Shown in pieces: positions 1-6,413 of a DNA stretch of 28,215 nt (positions are counted from its first letter, which is position 1; every line of letters begins with the position of its first letter). A model generated the notes under the pieces. It worked only from the letters and a program-made list of their open reading frames with translations. It was not told where the DNA came from and did not search any database. The stretch comes from a virus. The stretch is from positions 1-28,215 of the IMG/VR virus record IMGVR_UViG_3300029448_000309; one strand, given 5' to 3'. A program made the position numbers and the translations under genes.

Positions 1-45
1 CTGTAAGCATTCTGGACATAATGAGAACATTCTAACCTAAAGCAG

Positions 46-74
46 TTGACAAGTAAATATATTTATATTATTAA
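46..74 (+). promoter_or_regulatory. Sigma70-type promoter of the left early operon
   Basis: A perfect TTGACA (46-51) is followed after 17 bases by TATTAA (69-74), which matches the -10 consensus at four of six positions. It lies just upstream of a run of eight co-directional small genes that starts at 103. A host sigma70-type polymerase would use it, which fits the absence of a phage RNA polymerase in this window. Two CATTCT copies 20 bases apart (8-13 and 28-33) sit upstream and could be activator sites, but that is speculative. Confidence 0.65.
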
Positions 75-85
75 CTTTAGTTAAC
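71..85 (+). promoter_or_regulatory. Putative operator, copy A (TTAAC-repeat element)
   Basis: TTAACTTTAGTTAAC overlaps the -10 box and the likely transcription start of the left early promoter. It matches the element at 7170-7184 at 12 of 15 positions and contains the palindrome GTTAAC. Related elements occur at 6345-6359 (minus strand) and 7170-7184. A repressor bound here would block initiation. The Cro-like protein encoded at 6666-6878 is the natural candidate, but no binding has been shown. Confidence 0.4.
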
Positions 86-102
86 TATGAAAGGGGTTTA
101 TT

Positions 103-255
103 ATGGATAAAACTATAATGAAACTAGAAACTATTTTAGATTATTTATGTAGGATGACAGGTAGAGATATAACTATCTTCTATCCTACAAAGCAATCTGA
201 AATCGTGCCTTATCTTAAAAAAGAGATCAAGACTACATTGGAGTTGGTCAAATGA
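103..255 (+). CDS. Small early protein, 50 aa, unknown function
   Basis: This is the first gene of the left early operon. The ATG at 103 follows the purine-rich ribosome site GAAAGGGG (88-96) and the promoter at 46-74. The product is a mixed-charge helical protein that begins MDKTIMKLET and ends LELVK, with no membrane segment. I do not recognise a family. Its stop overlaps the start of the next gene in an ATGA arrangement (252-255), which indicates translational coupling. First-position small early genes of lytic phages often encode host-takeover inhibitors, but nothing in the sequence demonstrates that here. Confidence 0.6.
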   Translation: MDKTIMKLETILDYLCRMTGRDITIFYPTKQSEIVPYLKKEIKTTLELVK

Positions 256-422
256 TTAAGATGAGGATTAAAGGTAAATTGTACACAGGCCAATCTGTGT
301 ACGATTGCCTATGTCAAGCAGTACGTCAACCTATTAACATTCATGCTAAAATGGTTGATGTGCATAAACTAATCTCAAAAAAACCTATAACTAAAAAGGA
401 GGATAAAGATGGGATATACTAA
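252..422 (+). CDS. Small basic early protein, 56 aa, unknown function
   Basis: The ATG at 252 overlaps the previous stop (ATGA). The protein begins MIKMRIKGKL and is basic, with a lysine-rich C-terminus (ISKKPITKKEDK). The N-terminal part may form a short beta-rich fold followed by a helix (residues about 15-40), and two cysteines lie close together (C19 and C21). No family is recognised. The last 14 bases overlap the next gene, whose ribosome site AGGAGG lies inside this reading frame. That overlap and the tight coupling support it as a real gene. Confidence 0.55.
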   Translation: MIKMRIKGKLYTGQSVYDCLCQAVRQPINIHAKMVDVHKLISKKPITKKEDKDGIY

Positions 423-834
423 CTATTGGAAACAACCTACGGACTTTACTGACGAGCAATGGAGTAAGGTAAAAATGGAGGCCGACTATGTTCGTAGTTG
501 GTCTGAACTTCCACAGATTAAGAAAGTTTGTGAAGTTGAAATACATAAAGATGAAATCATCATTTATGGGCAATGCGAAAGTATGCATATTAATCGCTAT
601 GCTAAAACTAAACCCGATTACGAGGGGCAAGATATTACATTTAATTTTTGTAAAACCCGTGAGCAAGTCTATGATCTTGCCGTGTGGCATATGCTTGTCG
701 CTTGTGCTTTTGTAAAAGATGATTTTACGATTTCACGTGATAATCATAATTTTACGGAGGACACTCTCGCTAATGTAGATGAAATTGAGTTGACACCTAA
801 ATCACTACAGACAGATGAGGCCGTAAATGGGTAG
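409..834 (+). CDS. Conserved phage hypothetical protein, 141 aa
   Basis: The AGGAGG at 397-402 is well spaced before the ATG at 409. The N-terminus MGYTNYWKQ followed by FTDEQW (residues about 13-18) and the later stretch CKTREQVYDLAVWHML (residues about 81-97) are familiar to me from unannotated proteins of environmental and marine phages, where the function is unknown. The protein is acidic with no membrane segment or signal peptide. It is the largest gene of this operon and overlaps the following membrane-protein gene by eight bases. I infer a cytoplasmic early protein and cannot assign a reaction. Confidence 0.75.
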   Translation: MGYTNYWKQPTDFTDEQWSKVKMEADYVRSWSELPQIKKVCEVEIHKDEIIIYGQCESMHINRYAKTKPDYEGQDITFNFCKTREQVYDLAVWHMLVACAFVKDDFTISRDNHNFTEDTLANVDEIELTPKSLQTDEAVNG

Positions 835-982
835 CGGTAGAATAGCTTTGACTTGTGGGGGTTTATCCCTCACAGGTCTAGGGTGGTTTATGTCATATAA
901 CGCAGATCATACGCTTGGACTTATCCTTGCAGGTGGTGGCGTTATTTTATTAATAAGTGCTTTACCTAGAACGGAGGATTAA
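827..982 (+). CDS. Small two-helix membrane protein, 51 aa
   Basis: The ATG at 827 lies eight bases inside the end of the previous gene. The product has two hydrophobic glycine-rich stretches, at residues about 6-23 and 30-46, separated by the polar turn SYNADHT, and ends in a charged tail (LPRTED). It should be a hairpin inner-membrane protein. Its place in the early operon, far from the lysis genes, argues against a holin and would fit an early envelope-acting or superinfection-exclusion protein. That role is a guess. The GGAGG serving the next gene lies in its last codons. Confidence 0.6.
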   Translation: MGSGRIALTCGGLSLTGLGWFMSYNADHTLGLILAGGGVILLISALPRTED

Positions 983-983
983 T

Positions 984-1319
984 ATGGCGCAACATTATAA
1001 AATAGAAAGTTGGAGTAATGAAAAATGGTATCCTAAAATTATGAAAAGAATTAAATGGATACTCAAATACACAAGTGGCAATAGAAGTTATTATGGTAGT
1101 GATTATTATTTAAAAAGGTTAAGTATATTACCAAAAGAATATTGCACAGATGTGTTTGGTAATAATGAGGGTAATTTAGCTTTATCATACAAAACTACAA
1201 TTAATGACATTCTTGATAAAGATAATGATTACCCGCTTTCTGATTGTAATATTGAGATACATTCACAATCTAGGGGTTTAACACAAAACAAATATATACA
1301 AGCGTATATAGTTTTATAG
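984..1319 (+). CDS. Early hypothetical protein, 111 aa
   Basis: The start is set at the ATG at 984 because GGAGG (974-978) lies just upstream; an in-frame start at 957 has no ribosome site. The protein begins MAQHYKIESW, is basic and tyrosine-rich in its first half (KRIKWILKYTSGNRSYYGSDYY), and contains two cysteines (about positions 54 and 88). There is no signal peptide or membrane segment. I recognise no family. It is part of the co-directional chain of small early genes and ends just before the AGGAGG of its neighbour. Confidence 0.65.
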   Translation: MAQHYKIESWSNEKWYPKIMKRIKWILKYTSGNRSYYGSDYYLKRLSILPKEYCTDVFGNNEGNLALSYKTTINDILDKDNDYPLSDCNIEIHSQSRGLTQNKYIQAYIVL

Positions 1320-1329
1320 GAGGATAACA

Positions 1330-1623
1330 ATGACACACTTTGTAATAAAAAAATTGACTAATTGTGGTAATATAGACTTTGGTCAAAACCCCTATGAAGT
1401 CAAGTTTGGTACAAGTACACTTGTCAATATCAAACATAAAAAATTATCTAAATTAAAAGAGTTAATTAATGTTTATATTGATGAGCATGATTTGGGTGGT
1501 GGTAATTTTATACCGCCTAAAGTTTATAAAAATAAAAAGTATGTTGGTTATTTTTCTTATAATGCAAGATTTTGGCGAGAGAAATATCCGTATCCACATT
1601 TAGAAAAGGAGTATAAACTATGA
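1330..1623 (+). CDS. Early hypothetical protein, 97 aa
   Basis: A strong AGGAGG at about 1318-1323 precedes the ATG at 1330. The protein is basic and aromatic. It has a lysine-rich segment (KHKKLSKLKELINVYI, residues about 36-51), then a glycine-containing loop (DLGGGNF), and a tyrosine-rich C-terminus (YFSYNARFW). No family is recognised and no catalytic motif is visible. Its stop overlaps the next start (ATGA at 1620-1623), so the two are translationally coupled. Confidence 0.65.
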   Translation: MTHFVIKKLTNCGNIDFGQNPYEVKFGTSTLVNIKHKKLSKLKELINVYIDEHDLGGGNFIPPKVYKNKKYVGYFSYNARFWREKYPYPHLEKEYKL

Positions 1624-1856
1624 CACAAAGAGATGACGGCCACGATTATAGAGATAGTAAGAATAAGGCAGAAGCGCATAAAAAAAAGAAGTTTAGCGTT
1701 TCTATTGCAGGTCTTAATAATCAAATAAATAGGTTAAATGAACTAGATCCTACAAAGGATACTGCTATCTATACAAAACAACAACTATCAACTATAATAG
1801 ATGACTTAACAGACATACTTATAGATCTGAAAATAGAAACAGGAGTAGATGTATGA
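1620..1856 (+). CDS. Early helical protein, 78 aa
   Basis: The ATG at 1620 overlaps the previous stop, with AAAAGGAG upstream (1603-1610). The N-terminal third is highly charged (residues 3-24 rich in D, R and K). The rest alternates hydrophobic and polar residues as expected for two amphipathic helices (residues about 27-43 and 53-74). It could be a small oligomer or a partner-binding protein. No family is recognised. It shares four bases with the last gene of the operon. Confidence 0.6.
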   Translation: MTQRDDGHDYRDSKNKAEAHKKKKFSVSIAGLNNQINRLNELDPTKDTAIYTKQQLSTIIDDLTDILIDLKIETGVDV

Positions 1857-1975
1857 TTATATTTGGCAAGACACCTAAAGATTGGAAACGTGATTTAGGT
1901 AGTACAAGTCTATATTACAGAACTGAAATTATTTGTTTTGTTGTTGGTTTTGTGATAGGTGCAATCGTTTTATAA
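1853..1975 (+). CDS. Small single-pass membrane protein, 40 aa
   Basis: The ATG at 1853 overlaps the previous stop (ATGA). The product has a polar, positively charged N-terminal half and a C-terminal hydrophobic segment (IICFVVGFVIGAIVL, residues 26-40) that ends at the stop, typical of a tail-anchored membrane peptide. This is the last gene of the early operon; the terminator hairpin begins two bases after its stop. The function is unknown. Confidence 0.55.
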   Translation: MIIFGKTPKDWKRDLGSTSLYYRTEIICFVVGFVIGAIVL

Positions 1976-1976
1976 T

Positions 1977-2032
1977 GTTAAGGGAGGAAGCGAACAAAAT
2001 CGTATTCCTCCCTCAACTTCTTGTATTTTTTT
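1977..2032 (+). terminator. Rho-independent terminator of the left early operon
   Basis: AGGGAGGAA (1981-1989) pairs perfectly with TTCCTCCCT (2005-2013). The stem extends by GTT/AAC (1977-1979 with 2015-2017) after one A-C mismatch, and a T-rich run follows (2018-2032, including seven consecutive T). It lies at the convergence of the plus-strand early operon and the minus-strand replication operon, and the stem could also act on the minus strand although the T-run there is poor. Confidence 0.8.
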
Positions 2033-2059
2033 AATAACTTTTGATATTTAAGTTTCCAT
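1978..2059 (-). other. Three-codon ORF with strong RBS and out-of-frame 26-codon remnant
   Basis: On the minus strand a perfect AAAAGGAGG (2076-2068) stands eight bases before an ATG at 2059, yet that frame reads only Met-Glu-Thr-stop (2048-2059). In the adjacent frame, from 2058, 26 codons rich in lysine, leucine and tyrosine (WKLKYQKLLKKYKK, ending FVRFLP) run open to a stop at 1978-1980 inside the terminator stem. A one-base deletion, a +1 recoding event or a sequencing error after the ATG would join them into a coiled-coil-like peptide. It may be the frameshifted last gene of the replication operon, or chance. Confidence 0.3.
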
Positions 2060-2083
2060 GATGTACGCCTCCTTTTGTTAATT

Positions 2084-2230
2084 CTATTTCCCTTGTCCAC
2101 GATACTTCTTATAACTCCTACGTTTATTCTTATTCATTTTTGTTTTACTTGGATTTCTACCTATAGACGTTTTATGATGTATAGGTTCGTGTTCTACCTT
2201 TGAATATAATCCTTTACTCTTTTTTGCCAT
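2084..2230 (-). CDS. Tiny lysine/arginine-rich protein, 48 aa
   Basis: The ATG at 2230 reads MAKKSKGLYSK, then EHEPIHHKTSIGRNP, and ends KKYRGQGK. It is strongly basic with no hydrophobic core, so it is probably disordered or nucleic-acid binding. Proteins with this KGL-x(4)-EHEPIHHKTSIGR layout are familiar to me from marine phages, without known function. It overlaps the preceding gene of the replication operon by 17 bases, which supports it as real despite its size. A role in nucleic-acid binding is inference from composition only. Confidence 0.7.
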   Translation of the reverse strand: MAKKSKGLYSKVEHEPIHHKTSIGRNPSKTKMNKNKRRSYKKYRGQGK

Positions 2231-2501
2231 CTTCCTTTTTTAATAGTTTACTAATAGCATCTAATAAGAATGTAATCTGTTTATTACCTATAGATCTAAC
2301 AACTACAAACAACTCACGTTCTCTATCTGTCATCTTATCTATAAGTCTATGATCTTTATACTCACTAAAACCACTTTGTTGCATTTCTTCATCAAACTTG
2401 CTTATCCAATCCATAGGTACATTTAACATTGTATCTAGTTTTTCCTTTTCATAAGTATCTTTTGGAAATATTTTATCAAACTTATCGTAATCTAATGACA
2501 T
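2214..2501 (-). CDS. Helical hypothetical protein of the replication operon, 95 aa
   Basis: The start is placed at the ATG at 2501 because GGGAGGGG lies directly before it (about 2510-2503). A longer frame upstream would run deep inside the HNH gene without a better ribosome site. The protein begins MSLDYDKFDK and is charged and helical; the segment MTDRERELFVVVRSIGNKQITFLLDAI (residues about 56-82) could form a small helix-turn-helix or dimerisation unit. I do not recognise a family. It overlaps the HNH gene by 10 bases and the tiny basic gene by 17. Confidence 0.6.
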   Translation of the reverse strand: MSLDYDKFDKIFPKDTYEKEKLDTMLNVPMDWISKFDEEMQQSGFSEYKDHRLIDKMTDRERELFVVVRSIGNKQITFLLDAISKLLKKEDGKKE

Positions 2502-2803
2502 ACCCCTCCCTTGCAACAGTTGACTAACTCTATGTTTAATTTTAATAACTCTTTTTGTGTTCCCCATTTTTTTGTAAAATCTTTTGGACTAAAATGATAG
2601 CTTTCCTTTCCTTGCCTATGATGTGTAGGACAAAGCCCAATCACTTCATAATGACTAGATCTCTTACCCATACCTGTCTTATCTTTGATATGGTGTAGTT
2701 CACATGGAGTATCTGGATAGCCCATTTTATAACATATGATACAACCAAAGTCTGCAATCTTTTGCATATGTTCTTTCATGTGTTTAGTCTTTGTACGTGT
2801 CAA
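2492..2803 (-). CDS. HNH nuclease, Ref-like (RecA-dependent recombination nuclease family)
   Basis: A short HNH protein of just over 100 aa. It has a CxxC pair (GCIIC), then CELHHIKDK with the HH catalytic/metal pair, then GMGKRSSHY, then GLCPTHHRQGKESYH. The layout CxxC / LHHI / GMG-x-R / LC-x(2)-HH-x-G is that of the phage P1 Ref recombination-enhancing nuclease and related phage HNH proteins. It probably nicks or cuts DNA with a metal ion, possibly in recombination filaments. The start is uncertain: TTG at 2803 has AGGAGG nine bases upstream, TTG at 2809 is too close, and an ATG at 2779 is possible. It overlaps both neighbours. Confidence 0.8.
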   Translation of the reverse strand: MTRTKTKHMKEHMQKIADFGCIICYKMGYPDTPCELHHIKDKTGMGKRSSHYEVIGLCPTHHRQGKESYHFSPKDFTKKWGTQKELLKLNIELVNCCKGGVCH

Positions 2804-3092
2804 ACTCAAAATCCTCCTTTGTAAATTCTATAGATCCAACCTTTTTTATCTTCACTATGTTTTTATTATATATAATCATTTCTTCACCTATCTCATCTTC
2901 GGATATAGACATAAAAAAGTTATGACAATGTTTATCTTTTGATAATAAATAACCCTCCGTAAATGCTATTGCAGGTCTATCTTTCTTTGCTTCACTCATA
3001 GACTTCCATTGATTGTGTGATATGTGATCTATCCACCATACTTGGTACTTGTCAAACTTGTTAATAATTTCTAGTTTATTTTTTATTGCCAT
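2784..3092 (-). CDS. Hypothetical phage protein, 102 aa
   Basis: The protein contains KYQVWWIDHISHNQWKS (residues about 15-31), then a segment ending GYLLSKD, then alternating hydrophobic residues in the C-terminal half (EEMIIYNKNIVKIKKVG) suggesting a small beta barrel. Short proteins with a VWW-D-x(5)-W pattern occur in phage replication operons, as I recall, without known role. The start ATG at 3092 overlaps the end of the upstream gene by 17 bases, and the end overlaps the HNH gene. I infer a small cytoplasmic accessory factor and do not assign a function. Confidence 0.65.
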   Translation of the reverse strand: MAIKNKLEIINKFDKYQVWWIDHISHNQWKSMSEAKKDRPAIAFTEGYLLSKDKHCHNFFMSISEDEIGEEMIIYNKNIVKIKKVGSIEFTKEDFEFDTYKD

Positions 3093-3435
3093 AGTTTTTA
3101 TATTCCGCCATTTGATTTATAGTTTTAGTTTTCCAACTATCAAAATTAATCTGTACTAAATACTTTTCCCAGTTCAATTCTGCCTCTTTACCAACTGCAT
3201 CTGCAAGGTTGTCAATATGTGTTTTATATCTTTCATCTGCTCTTGCTTCTCGTTCTTGGGCATTTACACTATCCATTTTACCCGTATTAGAATTTATCAT
3301 TTTCTCTTTCATTATTACAGACAATAATATTTTACGGCCATGTTCTAGTTTTGTTAGGTTTTTCTTGGCATTTGCATGGTTTTTACCTAGTTGTCTTAAC
3401 TCATGCATTTTCTTTTCAATATATTCTTCACTCAT
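3076..3435 (-). CDS. Helical hypothetical protein, 119 aa
   Basis: This is a highly charged, almost entirely helical protein. Residues about 5-60 have heptad-like spacing (HELRQLGKNHANAKKNLTKLEHGRKILLSVIM), and QEREARADERYKTHIDNL (about 79-96) continues it, so a helical hairpin or coiled-coil dimer is likely. No catalytic residues are evident. It overlaps the helicase gene by eight bases at its start, which suggests coupled translation and possibly a helicase accessory role. The basis for that role is position only. Confidence 0.65.
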   Translation of the reverse strand: MSEEYIEKKMHELRQLGKNHANAKKNLTKLEHGRKILLSVIMKEKMINSNTGKMDSVNAQEREARADERYKTHIDNLADAVGKEAELNWEKYLVQINFDSWKTKTINQMAEYKNYGNKK

Positions 3436-4924
3436 AACTAAACTCCCTTATGTTTTTAGATTTTGCTCTACGTATATTTAGATGTTGTATGTACCCCATA
3501 ACATCTTTACCTGTAGCTACAGGAATTACTTTTTTAGAATGAGGCCAATGACCATACTTTTCTTTAAATGTATATGAAGCCCACCCCTCTTTGTATCCTT
3601 TTTGTTTTGCAAAATAGACAAGTTGTGCATAAAAGTTTTCTTTATCTTCTGCATTTGGTTTCATCTTCGGTAGTTCAACTAATCTACCTTGTTTAATTAA
3701 TATAACTTCTTCTTTCTTTGTAGGTATATGCCCACAATTAGGACATTCTGGACTATCTTTTATAGGTTTATAAACTGTATCACATTCAACACACGTAAAA
3801 GGTTGTTGATCTATAGGTTTAGGTTCTTTCTTTTTCTTCTCTTTTTCCTTGCTAGTTTTTAATGTCCAATCTGGTACATCCTCTGGAAAGCCATGTTCAT
3901 ACACACAGCCACTATGATCTATAATTAATGTATCTTTTTTATTAGGCGCAGGTCTTAAACTTCTACCTACCATCTGTAAATACAATGAATATGATTTAGT
4001 AGGCCTAGCTATAATTACACAAGACACCTTGGGCTGATCCCAACCCTCCGTCAAGACCATACAATTAGATAATACTTTTATCTCACCACTATTTAATTTT
4101 TCTAATTGTTCTTCACGTTCTATTTCTGCCATCTCACCATCTATGTGGCCACTAGGTACACCATTTTGTTTAAATATATTTGCAATGTATTTACTATGTT
4201 TGATTGATACACCAAAAACTACAGTTGGCCTTTGTTCACCATGTTGTATCCAATGTGATACAATATCACCAACTAATTTAGGTGTATTCATTTTTGTATT
4301 TAAAGTTTTCTTTTCATAATCACCTGCAACTATACGTATATCTTGTAAGTCTGGTATTGTAGGTGCAACTATTCTATTAGGTACAAGAAACCCTTGTCTA
4401 GTAAGATCTTTAATGTTGCCACCTTGTACAAGTTCTTCGTATATATTTCCTAAACCTTTACCGTCAGCTCTACAAGGTGTTGCAGTAAGGCCAATGACAA
4501 AAGCGTCTGGATATTCTTCTATTAATTGTTTAAATGATTTAGACGTAGATCTATGCGCCTCATCTATAATAATAACATTTGCATTTGGTTTTATAAAATC
4601 ATCTCTATCTTTACGTGATGTAAATGTTTGTATGGAAGCTATTTGTACATCTGCATAATGATTTGGTGTTTTACTCGCCATAATTACACCGTGTTTAATA
4701 TCAAAGTCAGCTAACTTACGGCTACATTGCATCACCAACTCCCTTCTATGGGCAACAAACAAACCGAAGTTCCCCCTTTCAATTATCTGTTCCAACATTG
4801 ATGATGCAATAACCGTTTTACCGCTACCCGTAGGGGCAACAAGTAAAATCTTTTTTTTGCCTTTAGCAAAATGATTTCTAATATTATTAATTGCCTGTTT
4901 TTGATATTCTCGTAGTAGGTTCAT
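3428..4924 (-). CDS. DEAH-box superfamily 2 helicase with C4 zinc finger
   Basis: This is a 498-aa SF2 ATP-dependent helicase. Motif I is APTGSGKT (residues 30-37), motif II is DEAH (121-124), motif III is GLTATP (145-150), and motif VI is QMVGRSLRP (317-325). A C-terminal treble-clef or zinc-ribbon finger uses C378, C381, C394 and C397 (CVEC and CPNC). The layout matches the UvsW/RAD25-like and type III restriction-like phage helicases that act in fork remodelling, initiation or recombination. It overlaps the primase gene by 38 bases, so primase and helicase are made together. In this window it is the only replicative-type helicase; no T7 gp4 or DnaB homologue is seen. Confidence 0.93.
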   Translation of the reverse strand: MNLLREYQKQAINNIRNHFAKGKKKILLVAPTGSGKTVIASSMLEQIIERGNFGLFVAHRRELVMQCSRKLADFDIKHGVIMASKTPNHYADVQIASIQTFTSRKDRDDFIKPNANVIIIDEAHRSTSKSFKQLIEEYPDAFVIGLTATPCRADGKGLGNIYEELVQGGNIKDLTRQGFLVPNRIVAPTIPDLQDIRIVAGDYEKKTLNTKMNTPKLVGDIVSHWIQHGEQRPTVVFGVSIKHSKYIANIFKQNGVPSGHIDGEMAEIEREEQLEKLNSGEIKVLSNCMVLTEGWDQPKVSCVIIARPTKSYSLYLQMVGRSLRPAPNKKDTLIIDHSGCVYEHGFPEDVPDWTLKTSKEKEKKKKEPKPIDQQPFTCVECDTVYKPIKDSPECPNCGHIPTKKEEVILIKQGRLVELPKMKPNAEDKENFYAQLVYFAKQKGYKEGWASYTFKEKYGHWPHSKKVIPVATGKDVMGYIQHLNIRRAKSKNIREFSYE

Positions 4925-5735
4925 ATCTTTTCCATATATCGTTTAGTTGAAATAAAACTTCGCTTTGTTCATCTGGTGGATTACAATGACTATTAAATTC
5001 TAATGCTTCTGTCTTTGCGTAATCATATGTTTCACCACGTAATCTTATTGATATTAACATCTTTACTAATTGTTCGTGCCTATCACCCTCACCACATCCA
5101 TAACGTAGTGTGCCTGTATATTGGCCTTGATACATAGATGGATCATGCTTGATTACTTTACGTTCTGGCCTTACTAATTTCAATCCATCTCTTATTTCTT
5201 TCATAGTGTATGGTTCATGTGCAGTACATTGTAATATTTTTACAGGATAAGGATTTTGTTTGTGATGATAAAAACCTGCAACACGCATTACACGTGGAAG
5301 ATCTTTTACTTTAGGATCTGAATTAAATCTTGTTGCAAGTGCTTCTTGGTATAATTCAAAACTTTCTAATGGCATATCTTTTACAATCCAATAACAATGA
5401 AACTTATTACGACTTGTATTAACAACTATGTTAGGTATGACATCAAACTTTGTAGGTAATGGAGTACCATCAAGATCAATAAATACTGCTCTTACATCTT
5501 TTATATTTTTTGTAGATCTACCACAAAGATCAGTTTTATTTACAGTAAAGTATACACCTGCGCCTTTGCTATTTAGTTCAGCAAGTTCATCAAAGTGTTC
5601 TTCAATAGTACCATGTAATTGTCTTATTAATTTTTTGTTTTTAATTTTGTCATCAAAAGTTTGAAATGTATGTGTCTGTCCAAAGTAATCTAAAAACATA
5701 CTGTAATGTGAGTTAGGTGTATATGTCATTCGCAT
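4887..5735 (-). CDS. RepB-type DNA primase (AEP fold) with primase C-terminal domain
   Basis: A 282-aa protein. GVYFTVN (residues 60-66), then VRAVFIDLDG (81-90) with D87 and D89 as metal ligands, KFHCYWIV (111-118) with H113, and LPRVMRVAGFYHHK (146-159) form the archaeo-eukaryotic primase core seen in RepB-like plasmid and phage primases. Residues about 215-272 (GEGDRHEQLVKML, then SEVLFQLNDIWKRY) resemble the helical C-terminal primase domain that contacts a helicase. It would synthesise primers at the fork. The start ATG at 5735 or the one at 5729 overlapping the upstream stop are both possible; AGGA lies just upstream. It overlaps the helicase gene. Confidence 0.88.
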   Translation of the reverse strand: MRMTYTPNSHYSMFLDYFGQTHTFQTFDDKIKNKKLIRQLHGTIEEHFDELAELNSKGAGVYFTVNKTDLCGRSTKNIKDVRAVFIDLDGTPLPTKFDVIPNIVVNTSRNKFHCYWIVKDMPLESFELYQEALATRFNSDPKVKDLPRVMRVAGFYHHKQNPYPVKILQCTAHEPYTMKEIRDGLKLVRPERKVIKHDPSMYQGQYTGTLRYGCGEGDRHEQLVKMLISIRLRGETYDYAKTEALEFNSHCNPPDEQSEVLFQLNDIWKRYEPTTRISKTGN

Positions 5736-5947
5736 CTATGTCCTATTACTAATTTGTTTCCGTCTTTTGTATAATAAGCTGAATGTTCCCATACACCTTC
5801 TTCATACCAATGGAATGTTGACATATCTTCTATAATTTTATGTGCATGGTCTGAACACCACTCATACTTTGTGTGGTCATACTCGTAATATAATCTTTCT
5901 AAATCACAAGTACTACAAGCCAATACAAATATAATTATCTTAACCAT
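5726..5947 (-). CDS. Small cysteine-containing protein with signal-like N-terminus, 73 aa
   Basis: The N-terminus MVKIIIFVLACSTC resembles a short signal peptide; LACS could even be a lipobox, although such a short one would be unusual. The rest is acidic and aromatic (YYEYDHTKYEW, TFHWYEEGVW) with cysteines at C11, C14, C31 and C72, so disulfides in the periplasm are possible. It sits oddly between a replication-initiation gene and the primase and overlaps both, so it is surely co-translated. Its function is unknown. A cytoplasmic metal-binding fold using the cysteines and histidines is the alternative. Confidence 0.6.
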   Translation of the reverse strand: MVKIIIFVLACSTCDLERLYYEYDHTKYEWCSDHAHKIIEDMSTFHWYEEGVWEHSAYYTKDGNKLVIGHRCE

Positions 5948-6335
5948 CTTCGCCTAATGTTTCATCACTCCATCTTTTTTTTGCGCCTAACTTTCCTGCA
6001 ATAGATCTTTTCTTTCTATTCTTTTCTTGTTCTTTACGTTCTTCTTCTGCCTGTATACAAACTAAAAATACTTTACCTTCTTTGTCTTTCTTTTCTTCAA
6101 ATAGATGTGATATGTTTTTCCAAATTTTTTCTAACTTATCAGTTCTGCAATTACACATTCTTGACATAACCTCTATGTCTTTTGGTATACGGAAACTACG
6201 CCAACAATGGCAATACAATAAAACATATGCGCCTTGTTCTTCTAATGACAACTTCATTCTGTTTGGATCTGAAATCCAATCACTTGCATAAAATTGAAAC
6301 GCAGGGCTTTGCTCGTCTGTTGTTGATTTTCTCAT
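5940..6335 (-). CDS. DUF1376-family putative replication-initiation protein
   Basis: A 131-aa protein. The segment PAFQFYASDWISD (residues about 11-23), followed by LSLEEQGAYVLLYCHCW (about 29-45) and a basic C-terminus SIAGKLGAKKRW, is the DUF1376 signature found in many phage replication proteins near the origin. The N-terminal part is predicted to form a winged helix. I infer an origin-binding or primosome-loading role, supported by its position as first gene of the replication operon beside a 330-base non-coding region. Its own promoter and a putative operator lie at 6345-6393. Confidence 0.82.
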   Translation of the reverse strand: MRKSTTDEQSPAFQFYASDWISDPNRMKLSLEEQGAYVLLYCHCWRSFRIPKDIEVMSRMCNCRTDKLEKIWKNISHLFEEKKDKEGKVFLVCIQAEEERKEQEKNRKKRSIAGKLGAKKRWSDETLGEDG

Positions 6336-6344
6336 TTTATAATC

Positions 6345-6393
6345 ATTAAGTTAGGTTAACATCAGTTTTACATTAAGAGAAACTTCCTGTCAA
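6345..6393 (-). promoter_or_regulatory. Promoter of the replication operon with putative operator, copy B
   Basis: On the minus strand, TTGACA (6393-6388) is followed after 17 bases by TAAAAC (6370-6365), a 4-of-6 match to the -10 box. Downstream, TTAACCTAACTTAAT (6359-6345) differs at one position from the element at 7170-7184 and ends nine bases before the ATG at 6335. A repressor bound here would block elongation or initiation, and might mask the ribosome site region. No strong Shine-Dalgarno sequence precedes 6335. Confidence 0.5.
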
Positions 6394-6413
6394 GTGTGTC
6401 TACTATCTTGTAT

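Noticed and set aside
2-40. Open frame from the left edge to a TAA at 38-40, possibly the last 12 codons of an upstream gene.
   Set aside because: Too short to judge; no family can be seen, and the left-hand context is missing. It remains possible, since the promoter follows directly.
2736-2942. Plus-strand 68-codon hydrophobic frame.
   Set aside because: It is antisense to the HNH and neighbouring genes; the hydrophobic composition reflects AT-rich antisense sequence.
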